A stretch of 64,000 nucleotides of DNA from the NCBI RefSeq assembly GCF_022751215.1, contig NZ_JAICDG010000004.1:372001-436000 (forward strand), read 5' to 3'. The DNA comes from Actinomadura terrae. GTDB taxonomy: Bacteria > Actinomycetota > Actinomycetes > Streptosporangiales > Streptosporangiaceae. Below the pieces are notes generated by a model. That model searched no databases and was not told where the DNA came from. It was given only the letters and a program-made list of their open reading frames with translations. Below, in pieces: positions 33,602-43,335 of this stretch. How positions within the stretch are numbered: position 1 is the first letter of the stretch; each line of letters opens with the position of its first letter. Both the position numbers and the translations under genes were made by a program.

Positions 33602-36600
33602 CTATGGCCTATGGGGCTGATTGTTTTCGCTGTTGATGCTCCGGGACGAATGCCTGCCGTTGGGATGCTGTGCGGCTCGTTCGATGGCGGTCTGCACGGC
33701 CGCGACGCGGTCGGTGAGGAGGGTGAGGGCTCCGACGGCGCGGCCGACCGGGTCGTCGGTCGCGCCGCCGAGGGCCTGGGACCGCAGGTAGCCGGCCTTG
33801 ACCTCGCTCCAGCGCGCCGCCTGCTCGGGAGTCGCGCGGCCGCGGAGTTCGGCGAGCTTCAGGAGGTTCGCCTCGGCGTCGCCGGTGAGGGTCTGGGCTT
33901 CGGCGGTGTAGTGGTCGTCGACGAGGGTGTCGAGTTCGTCGTCGTTCATCGCCGGGACGATCCGCTCGGCGAGCTTGTTCATGTTCCGGTACGACCCCTG
34001 GAACCGGAACGGGGGTTCGGTGCGGGACGCGTCGTTCTGGGCGGACGAGGCGATGTAGGCGTGGTTGACGGCGAGGACGACGTCGCGGGCGCGCAGGAGT
34101 TTGCGCAGCACGGAGAGGATCTGCTCCAGCTCCGTCCGGGAGTAGGGGTGGACGAGACGGTCGGGCCGTGCGGACGGGTCGCCCTCCGCCAGCCGGACGA
34201 GGAGCCGCAGGTCGCCGGGGTCACGGGCGGACAGCGGCGCGAGGACGGGGTTGGAGGTGAGGGCGTTCTCGATGTAGCTGAGCGCGAACAGGTCGTCGCG
34301 TCCGGACAGGACGTCGCCGAGGTTCCAGACGTCGGCGCGGTTGGCCAGCATGTCGGGTATCTGGAAGCGCGTACCCGACTCGGTGTAGGGGTTGCCGGCC
34401 ATGCAGACCGCGAAGCGTTTGCCGCGCAGGTCGTAGGTGCGGGTGCGGTCGTTCCAGGTGCCCTCGATGCGGCGCTGCGCGTCGCAGAGGGGAATGAACT
34501 TTTGCAGCAGCTCGGATGAGACGTGCTGGATATCGTCGAGGTAGAGCAGCACGTTGGTGCCGAGCTCGAATGCGAGGTTGATCTTTTCGATCTCGCGGCG
34601 GGCAGTGGCGTCCGGCGCCTGGGCGGGGTCGAGTGAGGTGACGGAGCGGCCGAGGGCGGGGCCGCTGACCTTGACCATCAGCAGGCCGAGCCGTTCGGCG
34701 ACGTACTCGATGAGCGTGGTCTTGCCGTAGCCGGGGGGCGAGAGGAGCAGCAGCATCCCCATCTGGTCAGTGCGCTTACCGGTTCCGCTGGCGCCGAGCT
34801 GTTTGGCCAGGTTGTCGCCGATGAGGGGCAGGTAGACCTCGTCGATGAGCCGGTTGCGCACGAAGGCGCTCATCACGGCGGGCCGGTGTTCGCCGAGGCG
34901 GAGCCTGCGCTGTTCGGCGGAGATCAGTTCGGTGCGGTGGCGCTGGTAGGCGCGGTAGGCCGGGACGTGTTCGCCGCGGAAACGGCGGACGCGCGCGAGC
35001 GTCTCGTCCAGGCGGAGGTCGAGGCTCCGGCCGGTAATCCTCGGGTGGGCGCCGAGCAGGCCGGTCGCGGTGGCGGTCAGGTCGGCGTGGGAGTCGTAGC
35101 GGACGGCGGTGCCGCACACCAGCATGGCGATCACCTCGGGGTGGTCGAGCCGGTCCGCGGCGCCGTAGGAGTCCAGCCACGCCTTGGCGAGGTGGTGGCG
35201 GGCGGGGAGCGCGGCGGTGTCGTCGCCGAGGGAGCCGAGGTCGTGGTCGAGTTCGTCCGACAGGGTTCCAAGTGCGGCGCGGAAGTCGCGGAGGAGGTCG
35301 CGGGCGCGGGCGCTGACGACGAAACCCGGTGGGGCCGCCGCGAGTTCCTCGAACAGGTACTCCCCCGCCATCGCGTCGGACGGCAGGTCCGTGGCCGCGC
35401 AGAACGCGGTGATCGCGGCGTTCAACTCGGCGCACAGGTCGTCCACCGCGTCGGGGCGGCCGAAGGCGGCGCGGGCCTGGGCCAGCGAGGCGGCCCGGAC
35501 CGTCCAGGCCGCGCGGGCGGGCTCGTCGGTGCCGTGGTTCCAGAAGAGCAAGGCCGCGGCCCGCGCCGCGGCCGGGTACCGGAGCAGGGCGGCACCGGCG
35601 TGCAGGCGAAGGAGTTCGGTGAGGACGAGCGCGGCGTCGTGGTCGTGGACGCCCCGCTCGTAGCCCTCGTCGTACCGGGCCGACGCGATGTTCCGTACCA
35701 GGTCGGACAGGCCCGCCTCGGTGGCGGCGGCCTCGTGCAGCGCGGGCACGGACGGTTCGCCGGCACCGGTCCCGGCGTCCAGGAGGATCGAGGCGGCCAG
35801 GTACTCGGCCCGGTACACCTGCGGAGTCTCCGATATCAGGGGCTGGTCCCAGAACGGCCGGGTCCGCTGGAACGGCTCGTCCCGCACCTCCGCACGGTAG
35901 TCGGTGCCCGTCACGGCGAAGGCCATGGTCCCGGCGTGGGGCACGAGGGTGAGTTCGGCCGGACGGGTGTTGACGGCGAAGCGGTGGCGCCCGAGGCGGA
36001 GCGTCTCGCCGCCGTCGGCGTAGAGGTCGAGCCGGTCGCGGAGCGCGCGGCCCGCCTCCTGGCGGGCGGCCTTGACCCGGCCGTCCAGTTCTTCGGCGCG
36101 GACGTGGTCGCCGAGCGTGCGGAGTTCGGCGGCGACACCGTGCAGGCGGGCCACCGAGGGGTCGGTGGTGAAGTAGGTGTTGACCTCGTCCAGGGAGGTG
36201 AAGGCGGCGGCCCTGCGCTGGACGCCGGCGAGGATCCGCTCGGCCGACTCGGTCAGCCGGCCGGCGTGGCGGGCGCGTTCGTCCAGCAGCGCCTGCTTGC
36301 GGGCGGTGAACGCCTCGTAGACGTCGGTTCGCTTGGCCTCCAGTCGCCGGAGGAAGTCGTCGAAGTCGGCGAACCGGGCTTCCAGGCCTTCGACGCGCAG
36401 GAGCAGGCGTCCGAGTTGCTCGTCGCAGCGGTCGGGGGTGTCGGCCGTGGTGAGCGCGCCGGCAACGGCCTGGTCGAGCAGCGCGTGCTCGGCGGCGAAC
36501 GCGGCGCGGCCCTCGGTGTCGAGCAGCTCGCGGCGGCGGGCGTCCAGCAGGGCGCGGGCGCGGTTGACGCCGGCCAGCACCTCGCCGATCCGTTCCAGGA

Positions 36601-38620
36601 TCGCGGTGCGGACGGTCGCGTCGGCGATGTCGAGGCCGCCGACGACCTCGATGAGGATCTCCAGGCCCTCGGTCTGCGCGGCCAGCCGCTCGTGCACGGG
36701 CGCGGCCGCGGCGGCGGTCCCGATGCCTTCGGCCTCGGCCGCGAGCCGGTCGATCTCGGCGTGGTAGCCGGTGAAGGCGCCCTCGCCGCGCAGGAACGCG
36801 ACCGCGCCCCGGCCGGTGTCGTCCTGGGCGCCGGCGAGGGCGGACGCCAGCTCGTCGATGCGGTCGTGGTCGGCATAGCGCAGCTCGCGCAACGTCTCCA
36901 GGTGGCCTCGGGCGCGGCGCAGCTCGGCGAGCCGGGCGACCCAGGCGTCGGCGGTGTCCGGCTCCTGCCCCCGGACGAGCCGGACCAGCGCCGTGACCGT
37001 GCCGGCGGCCTGCTCGACCGCCTCGCGCGCCTGCCCGGTGAGCGCCTGGACGTTGCCGTACTCGGCCAGGACCTGGTCGGCGGTCGCGCGGACCTGGGCG
37101 AGTGGGGTGAGGAGGTCCCCGAGCTCCCCATCGCCCAGCCAGTGGTAGAAGTCGGCGGCGCGGACGCAGGCGGCGATGAGCGCCTGGAACATCGGAGCGG
37201 ACGGCGCCGTCTCCTCGGCCATCCGGGTCACCGCGAGGCAGTCGGAGATACCCCGGACCAGGTCGGCGTTGCCGACGCGCTCCAGCGGTCCGGTGCCGAC
37301 CGGCTGCGCGGCGGCATGCGCGTCCGAGACGTACGGGGTCCGCCACACCTGCACGGGGTGGACGCGGGACGGCTCGTCGGAGAGCGCGCGCAGCACCACG
37401 AGCGTGCCATCGTCGAACAGCGAGTGGCCGTGGCAGGTGATCGGGGCGGCCACCCGCTCGCGGATCACGTTGTAGTGCAGCAGCAGCGACCGGCCGTCCG
37501 CGCGGGAATGGAACACGTACAGGACGTCCTCGCCGTTGGGCGAGTGGACGGCCCGCTCGTACTCCAACCCGGCGACCTCGGTGTCGAAGGTCTTGGCGGT
37601 CCCGGTGTCGAGGTAGTAGCCGCCGGGGAAGATGATGCCGCGGTCGTCCGGGAGCCGCCGGCACGCCTGCTCGATGCCGTCGAGCCGGACGACCTCCTTG
37701 GTGCGGGTGTTGAACACCAGATGCCGCCAGGCGCTCTCGTTGTACGGACGGATGCGCAGCAGGATCAGCGCACCGACCCGGGCATGGAGCACGTCGGCGT
37801 CGGCGAGGCTCTGCAACGGCTCGTCGACGGGCTCGGCGTGGATGCCGCTGTCCGTCTCGGTGTCGTCCTCGATCTTGACGATGAGGGTTCCGCCGGTGGT
37901 CCCGACGAACACCTCGCCCTCGATGGAGATGTGCGGGTGGCGGCCCTGGACGTGGTCCTCGCGGGTCGTCTCCGTCCAGTCGAAGTCGTGGGACGGCGGG
38001 AAGACGTGGTCGCGCTCCCCGCGGTTGTCCAGGTAGCGGACGGTGCCGTCGGCGCCCGCCGACCAGCGGAGCACGCGGACGTCCTCCAGCCGCGGGCCGG
38101 TCTGGAAGACCGCCAGGAGCCGGCCGTCCAGCCGCCGCAGCTGGAGCAGCCGGGCCTCCCGGTAGTACCGGTACATCTCGGCGAAGTCGCGCTCGAACCG
38201 CGGATCACGCAGAAGCCCGGGCGCCGCGCCGGGCCCTTCCGCCGTGAATACGAAGCCGTCCCCGTCTTCGTCGCGGGTGAGGCGGTGCAGCGCGAAGACG
38301 TCGTCGACGCCCGTCTCGGCGCTGAGCCCGGTGACCGAGTTGTAGCCGAACAGCAGGAGCCCGCCTGCCGACACGATGTCGCGGGGAACGCAGCTGTTCT
38401 CGGTGCGGATCCGCTCCGTCCCGAGCAGGCGCAGATCGGTGCCGCCGAAGACCTCCACGCGGCGGGCGTTCAGCGCCTCGGCACGCTCGGCCAACTCGGT
38501 CGCGTGACCCGCCAGGCGAGCGCGCAGCACCTCGTAGGTGCCGTGGTCAAGCCCGGTCCCGGCGTCCTCGGACGCCTTCGCCTCGGTCACATCCGCTTCC
38601 CCGGCGGCGAGCCCGCTCAC
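33602..38620 (-). CDS. Giant coiled-coil AAA ATPase ('DNA repair ATPase' type, DUF3686-like)
   Basis: The GTG at 38620 is preceded by GGAGGAGG and gives 1672 aa. About residues 60-470 are beta-rich with propeller-like repeats (RLLAVFQTGPRLEDVRVLRW, GEVFVGTTGGTLIVKIEDD). About 480-900 are helical and likely coiled-coil. About 1285-1460 form an AAA ATPase: Walker A LLSPPGYGKTTLIEYV near 1295, Walker B NVLLYLDDIQHVSS near 1357, and a sensor-like VCMAGNPYTESG. The C-terminal part is helical. The family is annotated as 'DNA repair ATPase' without strong experimental support. The flotillin and YqiJ-like genes upstream run in the same direction, suggesting a membrane-linked machine. Confidence 0.85.
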   Translation of the reverse strand: MSGLAAGEADVTEAKASEDAGTGLDHGTYEVLRARLAGHATELAERAEALNARRVEVFGGTDLRLLGTERIRTENSCVPRDIVSAGGLLLFGYNSVTGLSAETGVDDVFALHRLTRDEDGDGFVFTAEGPGAAPGLLRDPRFERDFAEMYRYYREARLLQLRRLDGRLLAVFQTGPRLEDVRVLRWSAGADGTVRYLDNRGERDHVFPPSHDFDWTETTREDHVQGRHPHISIEGEVFVGTTGGTLIVKIEDDTETDSGIHAEPVDEPLQSLADADVLHARVGALILLRIRPYNESAWRHLVFNTRTKEVVRLDGIEQACRRLPDDRGIIFPGGYYLDTGTAKTFDTEVAGLEYERAVHSPNGEDVLYVFHSRADGRSLLLHYNVIRERVAAPITCHGHSLFDDGTLVVLRALSDEPSRVHPVQVWRTPYVSDAHAAAQPVGTGPLERVGNADLVRGISDCLAVTRMAEETAPSAPMFQALIAACVRAADFYHWLGDGELGDLLTPLAQVRATADQVLAEYGNVQALTGQAREAVEQAAGTVTALVRLVRGQEPDTADAWVARLAELRRARGHLETLRELRYADHDRIDELASALAGAQDDTGRGAVAFLRGEGAFTGYHAEIDRLAAEAEGIGTAAAAAPVHERLAAQTEGLEILIEVVGGLDIADATVRTAILERIGEVLAGVNRARALLDARRRELLDTEGRAAFAAEHALLDQAVAGALTTADTPDRCDEQLGRLLLRVEGLEARFADFDDFLRRLEAKRTDVYEAFTARKQALLDERARHAGRLTESAERILAGVQRRAAAFTSLDEVNTYFTTDPSVARLHGVAAELRTLGDHVRAEELDGRVKAARQEAGRALRDRLDLYADGGETLRLGRHRFAVNTRPAELTLVPHAGTMAFAVTGTDYRAEVRDEPFQRTRPFWDQPLISETPQVYRAEYLAASILLDAGTGAGEPSVPALHEAAATEAGLSDLVRNIASARYDEGYERGVHDHDAALVLTELLRLHAGAALLRYPAAARAAALLFWNHGTDEPARAAWTVRAASLAQARAAFGRPDAVDDLCAELNAAITAFCAATDLPSDAMAGEYLFEELAAAPPGFVVSARARDLLRDFRAALGTLSDELDHDLGSLGDDTAALPARHHLAKAWLDSYGAADRLDHPEVIAMLVCGTAVRYDSHADLTATATGLLGAHPRITGRSLDLRLDETLARVRRFRGEHVPAYRAYQRHRTELISAEQRRLRLGEHRPAVMSAFVRNRLIDEVYLPLIGDNLAKQLGASGTGKRTDQMGMLLLLSPPGYGKTTLIEYVAERLGLLMVKVSGPALGRSVTSLDPAQAPDATARREIEKINLAFELGTNVLLYLDDIQHVSSELLQKFIPLCDAQRRIEGTWNDRTRTYDLRGKRFAVCMAGNPYTESGTRFQIPDMLANRADVWNLGDVLSGRDDLFALSYIENALTSNPVLAPLSARDPGDLRLLVRLAEGDPSARPDRLVHPYSRTELEQILSVLRKLLRARDVVLAVNHAYIASSAQNDASRTEPPFRFQGSYRNMNKLAERIVPAMNDDELDTLVDDHYTAEAQTLTGDAEANLLKLAELRGRATPEQAARWSEVKAGYLRSQALGGATDDPVGRAVGALTLLTDRVAAVQTAIERAAQHPNGRHSSRSINSENNQPHRP

Positions 38621-38729
38621 AGATCCTCCTCCTGTCGTTCCACCCGACCGCACCGGCCCGCCGATGACCTCACCGGCCGTTCCGCACACCTGGACGGGGT
38701 CACCGGGCCCGGCCGGTCATTCGTGTGGT

Positions 38730-40784
38730 TCAGTGCTTGACCGCGTTGGCGGCCGGCGTGGGCATCTCGGCGAAGGACGCCTCGGCGAGCGGCACGTCCC
38801 CGAGCGGGACGTCGGCGACGCCCAGCTGCCGGGCCGTCTTCAGCAGTTCGCGCATCTTGCCGGTGTCCGGGCCGCCGGCCGTGATCTCCCGCATCAGCAG
38901 CGCCGACAGCGTCAGGTCCCGCACGCCCGCGCTGCCGAGCGAACCCAGCAGCCGCGTGACGTCGTCGGTGAAGCTCGCCGACCCGTCCAGCCACGGACCG
39001 GCGAGCGTCTGCGCCACCTCGGAGTTCCGCACGAACCCGTCCACGCCCTTGCCGAGCGCGATCGAGCCCATGAGGCGGTCGAAGAACACGCTCTCGCCGC
39101 CGACGATGCTGATGTCGGCCTGCTCCAGCCCGGTCGACAGCACCGCGGCCTGGGCCTCGGCGACCTGCCGCTGGACGTCGATGCCGGCCAGCCGGACCTC
39201 CTTCTCCGCCTGCAACCGCAGCCGGTACTCCTCGTGCCCGCGGCCCGCGTCGTCCAGCGCCGCCATCGCCGCCGCCTTCTCGGTGAGCCCCTCCGCCTCC
39301 GCCTTCGACCTCTCCCGGACGCCCGCCGCCTCGGCCAGCGCCTTCTCCCGGGTGACGGCGGCCTCGGCGCGTCCCACCTGCTCGATCGCCGCCGCGTCGC
39401 GCTCGCGCACCTGGACTTCGGCGAGCCCGGCCGCGGCGGCCTCCGCCTGCGCCCCCTCGGCCAGCCGCGTCTTGGCGTCGGCGTCCAGCTCCGCGGCCTG
39501 CCGGCGGGCCTCGGCGAGCGTCAGCTCCTCACGCGCCCGGTGGACGGCCGCGGCCTCGGCCGCCTCGGCCGCCTTGATGCCCTTGACCAGGTTCTCCTGC
39601 GCCTCGGCCTCGGCGCGGATGACCACGGCCTGGCGGGCCCGCTCGGCCTCCTCGACCGCGCGCAGCCGCTTGATGTTCTCCTCCTGCTCGGCGACGGTCC
39701 GCTCGACCGCGATCCGCTCCCGGATCACCTCGGCGATGTCCCGCTTCTGCCCCTCGACCTCCTTGTCCGCCGCGATCCGGGTCAGCTCGGTCTCCCGCTC
39801 GCGGGCGATGACCTCCAGCAACCGGTCCTTCTCGATCCGCTCGCCCTCGATCGCGATGACCCGCTCCCGGTTCTTCTCCGCGACCGCGATCTCGCGGGCC
39901 TTGTTCTCCTGCTGGACGCCGAGCTGCTCGTCGGTGCGCAGGTGCGCCGCCTGCGCGCGCAGCCGCTCCTCGGCCTGGACGCGCTGGGTCTCGGCCTCCT
40001 CGCGGGCCCGCACCGTCTCGATCTCCCGCTGCTGCCTGAGCTCGGCGTCCGCCTGCCGGCGCTCCAGCTCCAGGATCGCCTCCCGCGCCTCCACGTCCTG
40101 GCGGGCGATCTCCTTCTCCTCGTTGCGGGCGTGCTCGTTGGTGCGCACGTGCTGGATCGCGGTGAGCTCGGTGATCTTGCGGATGCCCTGGGCGTCCAGG
40201 ATGTTGCTCTTGTCCAGCGACAGCAGCGACGTCTGCTCAAGGTGGTCGATCGCCGCGTCCTCCAGGCTGTAGCCGTTCAGGTCGGTGCCGATCACTTCGA
40301 TGATGTGGTCGCGGAACTCGTTGCGGCGCGTGTAGAGGTCCTCGAAGTCCAGGTGCTTGCCGACGGTCTTGAGCGCCTCGGAGAACTTGGCGGCGAACAG
40401 TTCCTGCATCGTCGCCTGGTCGCTGGCGCGGGCGGTGCCGATCGCCTGGGCCACCTTCTTGACGTCCTCGACGGTCTTGTTGACCCGGACGAAGAACGTG
40501 ATGCGGATATCGGCCCGGATGTTGTCCTTGCAGATCAGGCCGTCCCGGCCGGACCGTTCGATCTCGATGGTCTTCACCGAGATATCCATCATCTCGGCCT
40601 TGTGCAGTACCGGCAGCACCACCGCGCCGGTGAAGGTGACGTCCACCCGCTTGAGCTTGGAGACGATCATCGCCTTGCCCTGTTCGACCTTGCGGAACAG
40701 CCGGGTCACCATCAGCACCAGGCCGAGGGCGATGAGCAGGGCCACGGCGAGAAGCACGCCGAGCCCGATCGTGATGACGTTCAT
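38730..40784 (-). CDS. Flotillin/SPFH protein, YqiK-like
   Basis: This 684-aa protein has one N-terminal membrane segment (residues 4-26), an SPFH domain (about 30-215; MMDISVKTIEIERSGRDGLI, KDNIRADIRITFFVRV) and a long alanine/glutamate-rich coiled coil (about 220-560), then a C-terminal region with AVLSTGLEQADISIVGG. This is the layout of bacterial flotillins, which scaffold membrane microdomains. It is placed 41 bp after the YqiJ-like gene and 109 bp before the ATPase gene. Confidence 0.93.
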   Translation of the reverse strand: MNVITIGLGVLLAVALLIALGLVLMVTRLFRKVEQGKAMIVSKLKRVDVTFTGAVVLPVLHKAEMMDISVKTIEIERSGRDGLICKDNIRADIRITFFVRVNKTVEDVKKVAQAIGTARASDQATMQELFAAKFSEALKTVGKHLDFEDLYTRRNEFRDHIIEVIGTDLNGYSLEDAAIDHLEQTSLLSLDKSNILDAQGIRKITELTAIQHVRTNEHARNEEKEIARQDVEAREAILELERRQADAELRQQREIETVRAREEAETQRVQAEERLRAQAAHLRTDEQLGVQQENKAREIAVAEKNRERVIAIEGERIEKDRLLEVIARERETELTRIAADKEVEGQKRDIAEVIRERIAVERTVAEQEENIKRLRAVEEAERARQAVVIRAEAEAQENLVKGIKAAEAAEAAAVHRAREELTLAEARRQAAELDADAKTRLAEGAQAEAAAAGLAEVQVRERDAAAIEQVGRAEAAVTREKALAEAAGVRERSKAEAEGLTEKAAAMAALDDAGRGHEEYRLRLQAEKEVRLAGIDVQRQVAEAQAAVLSTGLEQADISIVGGESVFFDRLMGSIALGKGVDGFVRNSEVAQTLAGPWLDGSASFTDDVTRLLGSLGSAGVRDLTLSALLMREITAGGPDTGKMRELLKTARQLGVADVPLGDVPLAEASFAEMPTPAANAVKH

Positions 40785-40825
40785 CGAAATCCCTGTCTAC
40801 GGAGAGGAGGAGAGACGCGTGAGGA

Positions 40826-41476
40826 TCAGGAGGGCGGACGGTCCGGAGCCATCGCCGCGTCGTACGGCATGACCCAGAAGAACTCGCCGGCCGCGTCGAA
40901 ATCGAAGATCAGCGCCGTGCTGCCGAAGGTGAGGGCAGTCACCGGAAGGTCCGCTGCGGGCTGCCTGACCTGGACGGTGGCGATGGACCCGTCGGCCGCG
41001 GTGACCTCGGCCTGCCCGAAGTCCGGCCCGACCCGTCCCGTGCGGATGACGCACGCCAGGCCCACGAAGTCGCGCAGCGAGGTCTCCGCCCCGTCCTGGA
41101 AGACGCGGCGCAGCGGCAGCACGGCCAGCCGCGTCCCCAGCCAGGCACTCACCGACGCCACCACCAGCACGACGACCGAGAGCACGGCCGCCCCGCCGAG
41201 CAGCGCCGAGCCCGCCAGGCTGACGAACCACCCCAGCGAGACCAGCAAGGACACCGCCACCGTCGCCGGCACCCCACCGAGCCCGCCCGCCACCAGCAGA
41301 CCGCCGAAGCCGCCGTCCTCGCCGCCGACACCGGCCCCTGTATCGGTGTCGGCGTCGAGGAGGTCGACCCCCAGGCCGCCGAGCAGCACCAGCGCCCAGT
41401 ACCCGGCGACCACCATCAGAGAAAAGCTGAAAAGTACCGTCGGAAAACCGAGCACGGCGTCCATGAACTCGCCCAT
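40826..41476 (-). CDS. YqiJ-like membrane protein with OB-fold C-terminus
   Basis: This 216-aa protein has hydrophobic segments at about residues 10-35, 58-85 and 90-115, and a beta-rich C-terminal domain (about 130-216; VGLACVIRTGRVGPDFGQAE) like the OB-fold NfeD/YqiJ domains that partner flotillins. The pairing with a flotillin gene is known for yqiJ-yqiK in E. coli and NfeD-floT in Bacillus. The start ATG at 41476 is followed 15 bases later by another in-frame ATG. Confidence 0.85.
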   Translation of the reverse strand: MGEFMDAVLGFPTVLFSFSLMVVAGYWALVLLGGLGVDLLDADTDTGAGVGGEDGGFGGLLVAGGLGGVPATVAVSLLVSLGWFVSLAGSALLGGAAVLSVVVLVVASVSAWLGTRLAVLPLRRVFQDGAETSLRDFVGLACVIRTGRVGPDFGQAEVTAADGSIATVQVRQPAADLPVTALTFGSTALIFDFDAAGEFFWVMPYDAAMAPDRPPS

Positions 41477-42010
41477 GTGAATGCACGCCTTCGCATCGAG
41501 GCCATGACTGATCAGACCGCCGCACCATGTGCGTGGCCAATCCAGAAAAGAAATGAAAAGCGCAGCTCAGCCGAGCGCGACGGCGCTCTGAGACTTAACT
41601 ATCGGGGAAGGCGGTCGCCCGGAAGGCGACGAGAAGGCCGACTCGCATGGCCGTGACCTCGGTCATCGACATGGGGAGACGTAGCGCAGTGAAGTGGCTC
41701 CGGGGAGTCATCCGACCTCCTGATGGGAGACGTATCCTGTCTCGCCGACCAGGCTTCCCGGCACACCAGCGGCTACTTTAGCGCATTCTTGACACCCAGG
41801 AAAAGCCCCTTTTCCGCTTCCCACCCGCTAGCAAAAGCGCGCCCGAGGCCAGCCGGCCAGAACCCCGGAGCGGCCCCCAACGGATGCCCAAGGACGACCG
41901 GCGGCGGCGGTGTCCTCCGCCAGAGCAGCGCGCCCAGGCCACCGGCGAGGCCTGCGGCGCCAATGGCGCGAGGGCGCCCTGGTCCGCGGTTCCGTATCCG
42001 TACGCGGACG
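41477..42010. other. Intergenic region upstream of the flotillin operon
   Basis: About 530 bp. The part near 41480-41740 probably holds the promoter for the minus-strand flotillin operon. Between 41775 and 42000 the minus strand has an open frame containing a membrane-like stretch (AIGAAGLAGGLGALLW), but it has no start codon of its own after the stop of the 65-aa gene. It may be a small membrane protein with an unusual start or a frameshifted tail. I do not call it. Confidence 0.4.
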
Positions 42011-42208
42011 CTAACGATCCAGGGGGCCTGCGCGCTGCCTGTCGGGTAGCGGCTCTTCCTGATCGGCGAGGGCGGGGTCGAGGCCCATCTGGCGGTAGAG
42101 ATCGTGGAGGTGCTGCTCGACGTCGATGCTGGCGTCGAGAGACTCGCGCCTGGCTGTGGATGCCTGCCGGAGGAGCAGGTCCACGTCCAGGTCCGGATCA
42201 CGGTCCAT
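42011..42208 (-). CDS. Small protein coupled to a sigma-70-like factor
   Basis: The ATG at 42208 lies 11 bases inside the 3' end of the sigma factor gene and follows AAGGAGGCGAGCG, a good ribosome binding site. The 65-aa product is acidic and helical (DVDLLLRQASTARRESLDAS) with no membrane segment. Its tight coupling suggests a regulator of the sigma factor. No zinc-binding anti-sigma motif is present. Confidence 0.7.
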   Translation of the reverse strand: MDRDPDLDVDLLLRQASTARRESLDASIDVEQHLHDLYRQMGLDPALADQEEPLPDRQRAGPLDR

Positions 42209-42725
42209 CGCTCGCCTCCTTCCGGTTCCTGAGTTCCTGACCGAGGCGGCGCCGGGCATGGCGCAGCTGGGAGCGCACGGTCGCTGGCTTGTGGCCGGTC
42301 ATCTCGGCGATCTCGCCAGGGGAGTAGCCGTCGATCGTCCAGGCCATGATCGCGCACTGCTCGGGCGCCAGCAGGCCGAGGAGTTCGAGTACGAAGCGGC
42401 CGTCGGCCTGCTGCGCGGCGACGTCGGGGGAGCCGGCGGTGCGGTGGTGGTCGACGTCCTTGAGGACGGCCTCGCGGATGCGCCGGCTCTTCTCGACCTC
42501 GCGCAGGAAGACCCTCTCGGCCACCTTGCGCGTGAAGGCGTGCGGGTACTCGATCTCGGGCCAGGCGCGCACCGCCGCCTGCATGGCCTCCTGCGCCACG
42601 TCCCGCGCCTCCTCTCGCTTGGCGCCCAGATTCATCACAAAGTTGATCAGCGGCGTGAAGTCGGTCCGGTAGTAGGAAGGAAAGCCCGTCAGGGACGACG
42701 GGTCGAGGCCCACCTTCTTCGGCAT
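42198..42725 (-). CDS. ECF-like sigma-70 family factor
   Basis: This 175-aa protein has region 2 (about residues 18-75; YYRTDFTPLINFVMNLGAKR, EEARDVAQEAMQAAVRAW) and region 4 (about 110-165; EQCAIMAWTIDGYSPGEIAE, KPATVRSQLRHARRRL). This is the minimal composition of an ECF factor. Its stop overlaps the start of the small 65-aa partner. Its promoter is likely in the 220-bp gap upstream. Confidence 0.88.
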   Translation of the reverse strand: MPKKVGLDPSSLTGFPSYYRTDFTPLINFVMNLGAKREEARDVAQEAMQAAVRAWPEIEYPHAFTRKVAERVFLREVEKSRRIREAVLKDVDHHRTAGSPDVAAQQADGRFVLELLGLLAPEQCAIMAWTIDGYSPGEIAEMTGHKPATVRSQLRHARRRLGQELRNRKEASDGP

Positions 42726-42902
42726 GCGCTAGCGCTCCATTCCATGGCTCGGGAGGGTGTTCCTAGAGCGCGCATCACGAAGCTTCCTTTCTAGGGGGAG
42801 GTGAGTGGGTGATGCGGCTGGCTGGTCAGGCCCCAGTACTGCCCAGACAGCCGCCCCCGTCCAAAGACCTCACTGATTAAGTACGCGCGGAGGGCTGAAC
42901 GT

Positions 42903-42939
42903 GCAGCCCGTCCCCCAAGATTCTTTGAGGACGGGCTGC
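42903..42939 (-). terminator. Hairpin after the small membrane-protein gene
   Basis: GCAGCCCGTCC (42903-42913) and GGACGGGCTGC (42929-42939) form a perfect 11-bp stem with a 15-base loop, nine bases beyond the stop codon of the minus-strand gene. Confidence 0.6.
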
Positions 42940-42947
42940 GGTGGTGT

Positions 42948-43184
42948 TCACCGGGGACGACGCAACGCGTAGACGATGACGAACACGGTCGCGACCACAG
43001 CAGCGAGCACGGTGACCAGCACGGATTGGGAGGTGGCATAGGCGGCGGGCACGCCGACCAGGGCGGCGTTCGCCACGATCACCAGCTTCGCCGGGTCGTC
43101 CCCCCGCTGCTCGCGCCGGTGCGGGTCCGGAGTGCCGTCCTGCGGAGGGGAACGGTGTGCACTCGGGTCGGTCTCGTCAAGCAC
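42948..43184 (-). CDS. Small membrane protein
   Basis: The GTG at 43184 follows AGGAGGCAGGC and yields 78 aa. The N-terminal half is polar and rich in proline and arginine; the C-terminal half has two hydrophobic segments (LVIVANAALVGVPAAYA, VLVTVLAAVVATVFVIVYAL). A longer frame to 43277 exists, but the ribosome binding site favours this start. Function unknown. Confidence 0.7.
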   Translation of the reverse strand: MLDETDPSAHRSPPQDGTPDPHRREQRGDDPAKLVIVANAALVGVPAAYATSQSVLVTVLAAVVATVFVIVYALRRPR

Positions 43185-43335
43185 GCCTGCCTCCTGATGC
43201 TGGATTCTCGCCGTCGTTGAAGAAGTGCTGACGCGCATCCAGGCGTGCAGCACCACCCGCAGCGTTGTGGCGGCCAAACAGCGGCACAGGGGTGGGGCTT
43301 GGAGGGGCGGATCGGCTCTGCTGCCGGGGGTTACT

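Noticed and set aside
34886..38740. 1284-codon plus-strand open frame
   Set aside because: It lies antisense to the giant ATPase, whose minus-strand frame has clear AAA motifs. The plus-strand translation has no domain and is a GC-rich shadow.
41773..42357. Longer minus-strand frame containing a membrane-like segment
   Set aside because: Its upstream part overlaps the sigma factor gene in another frame, and the membrane-like part has no start codon after the end of the 65-aa gene. Kept only as a note on the intergenic region.
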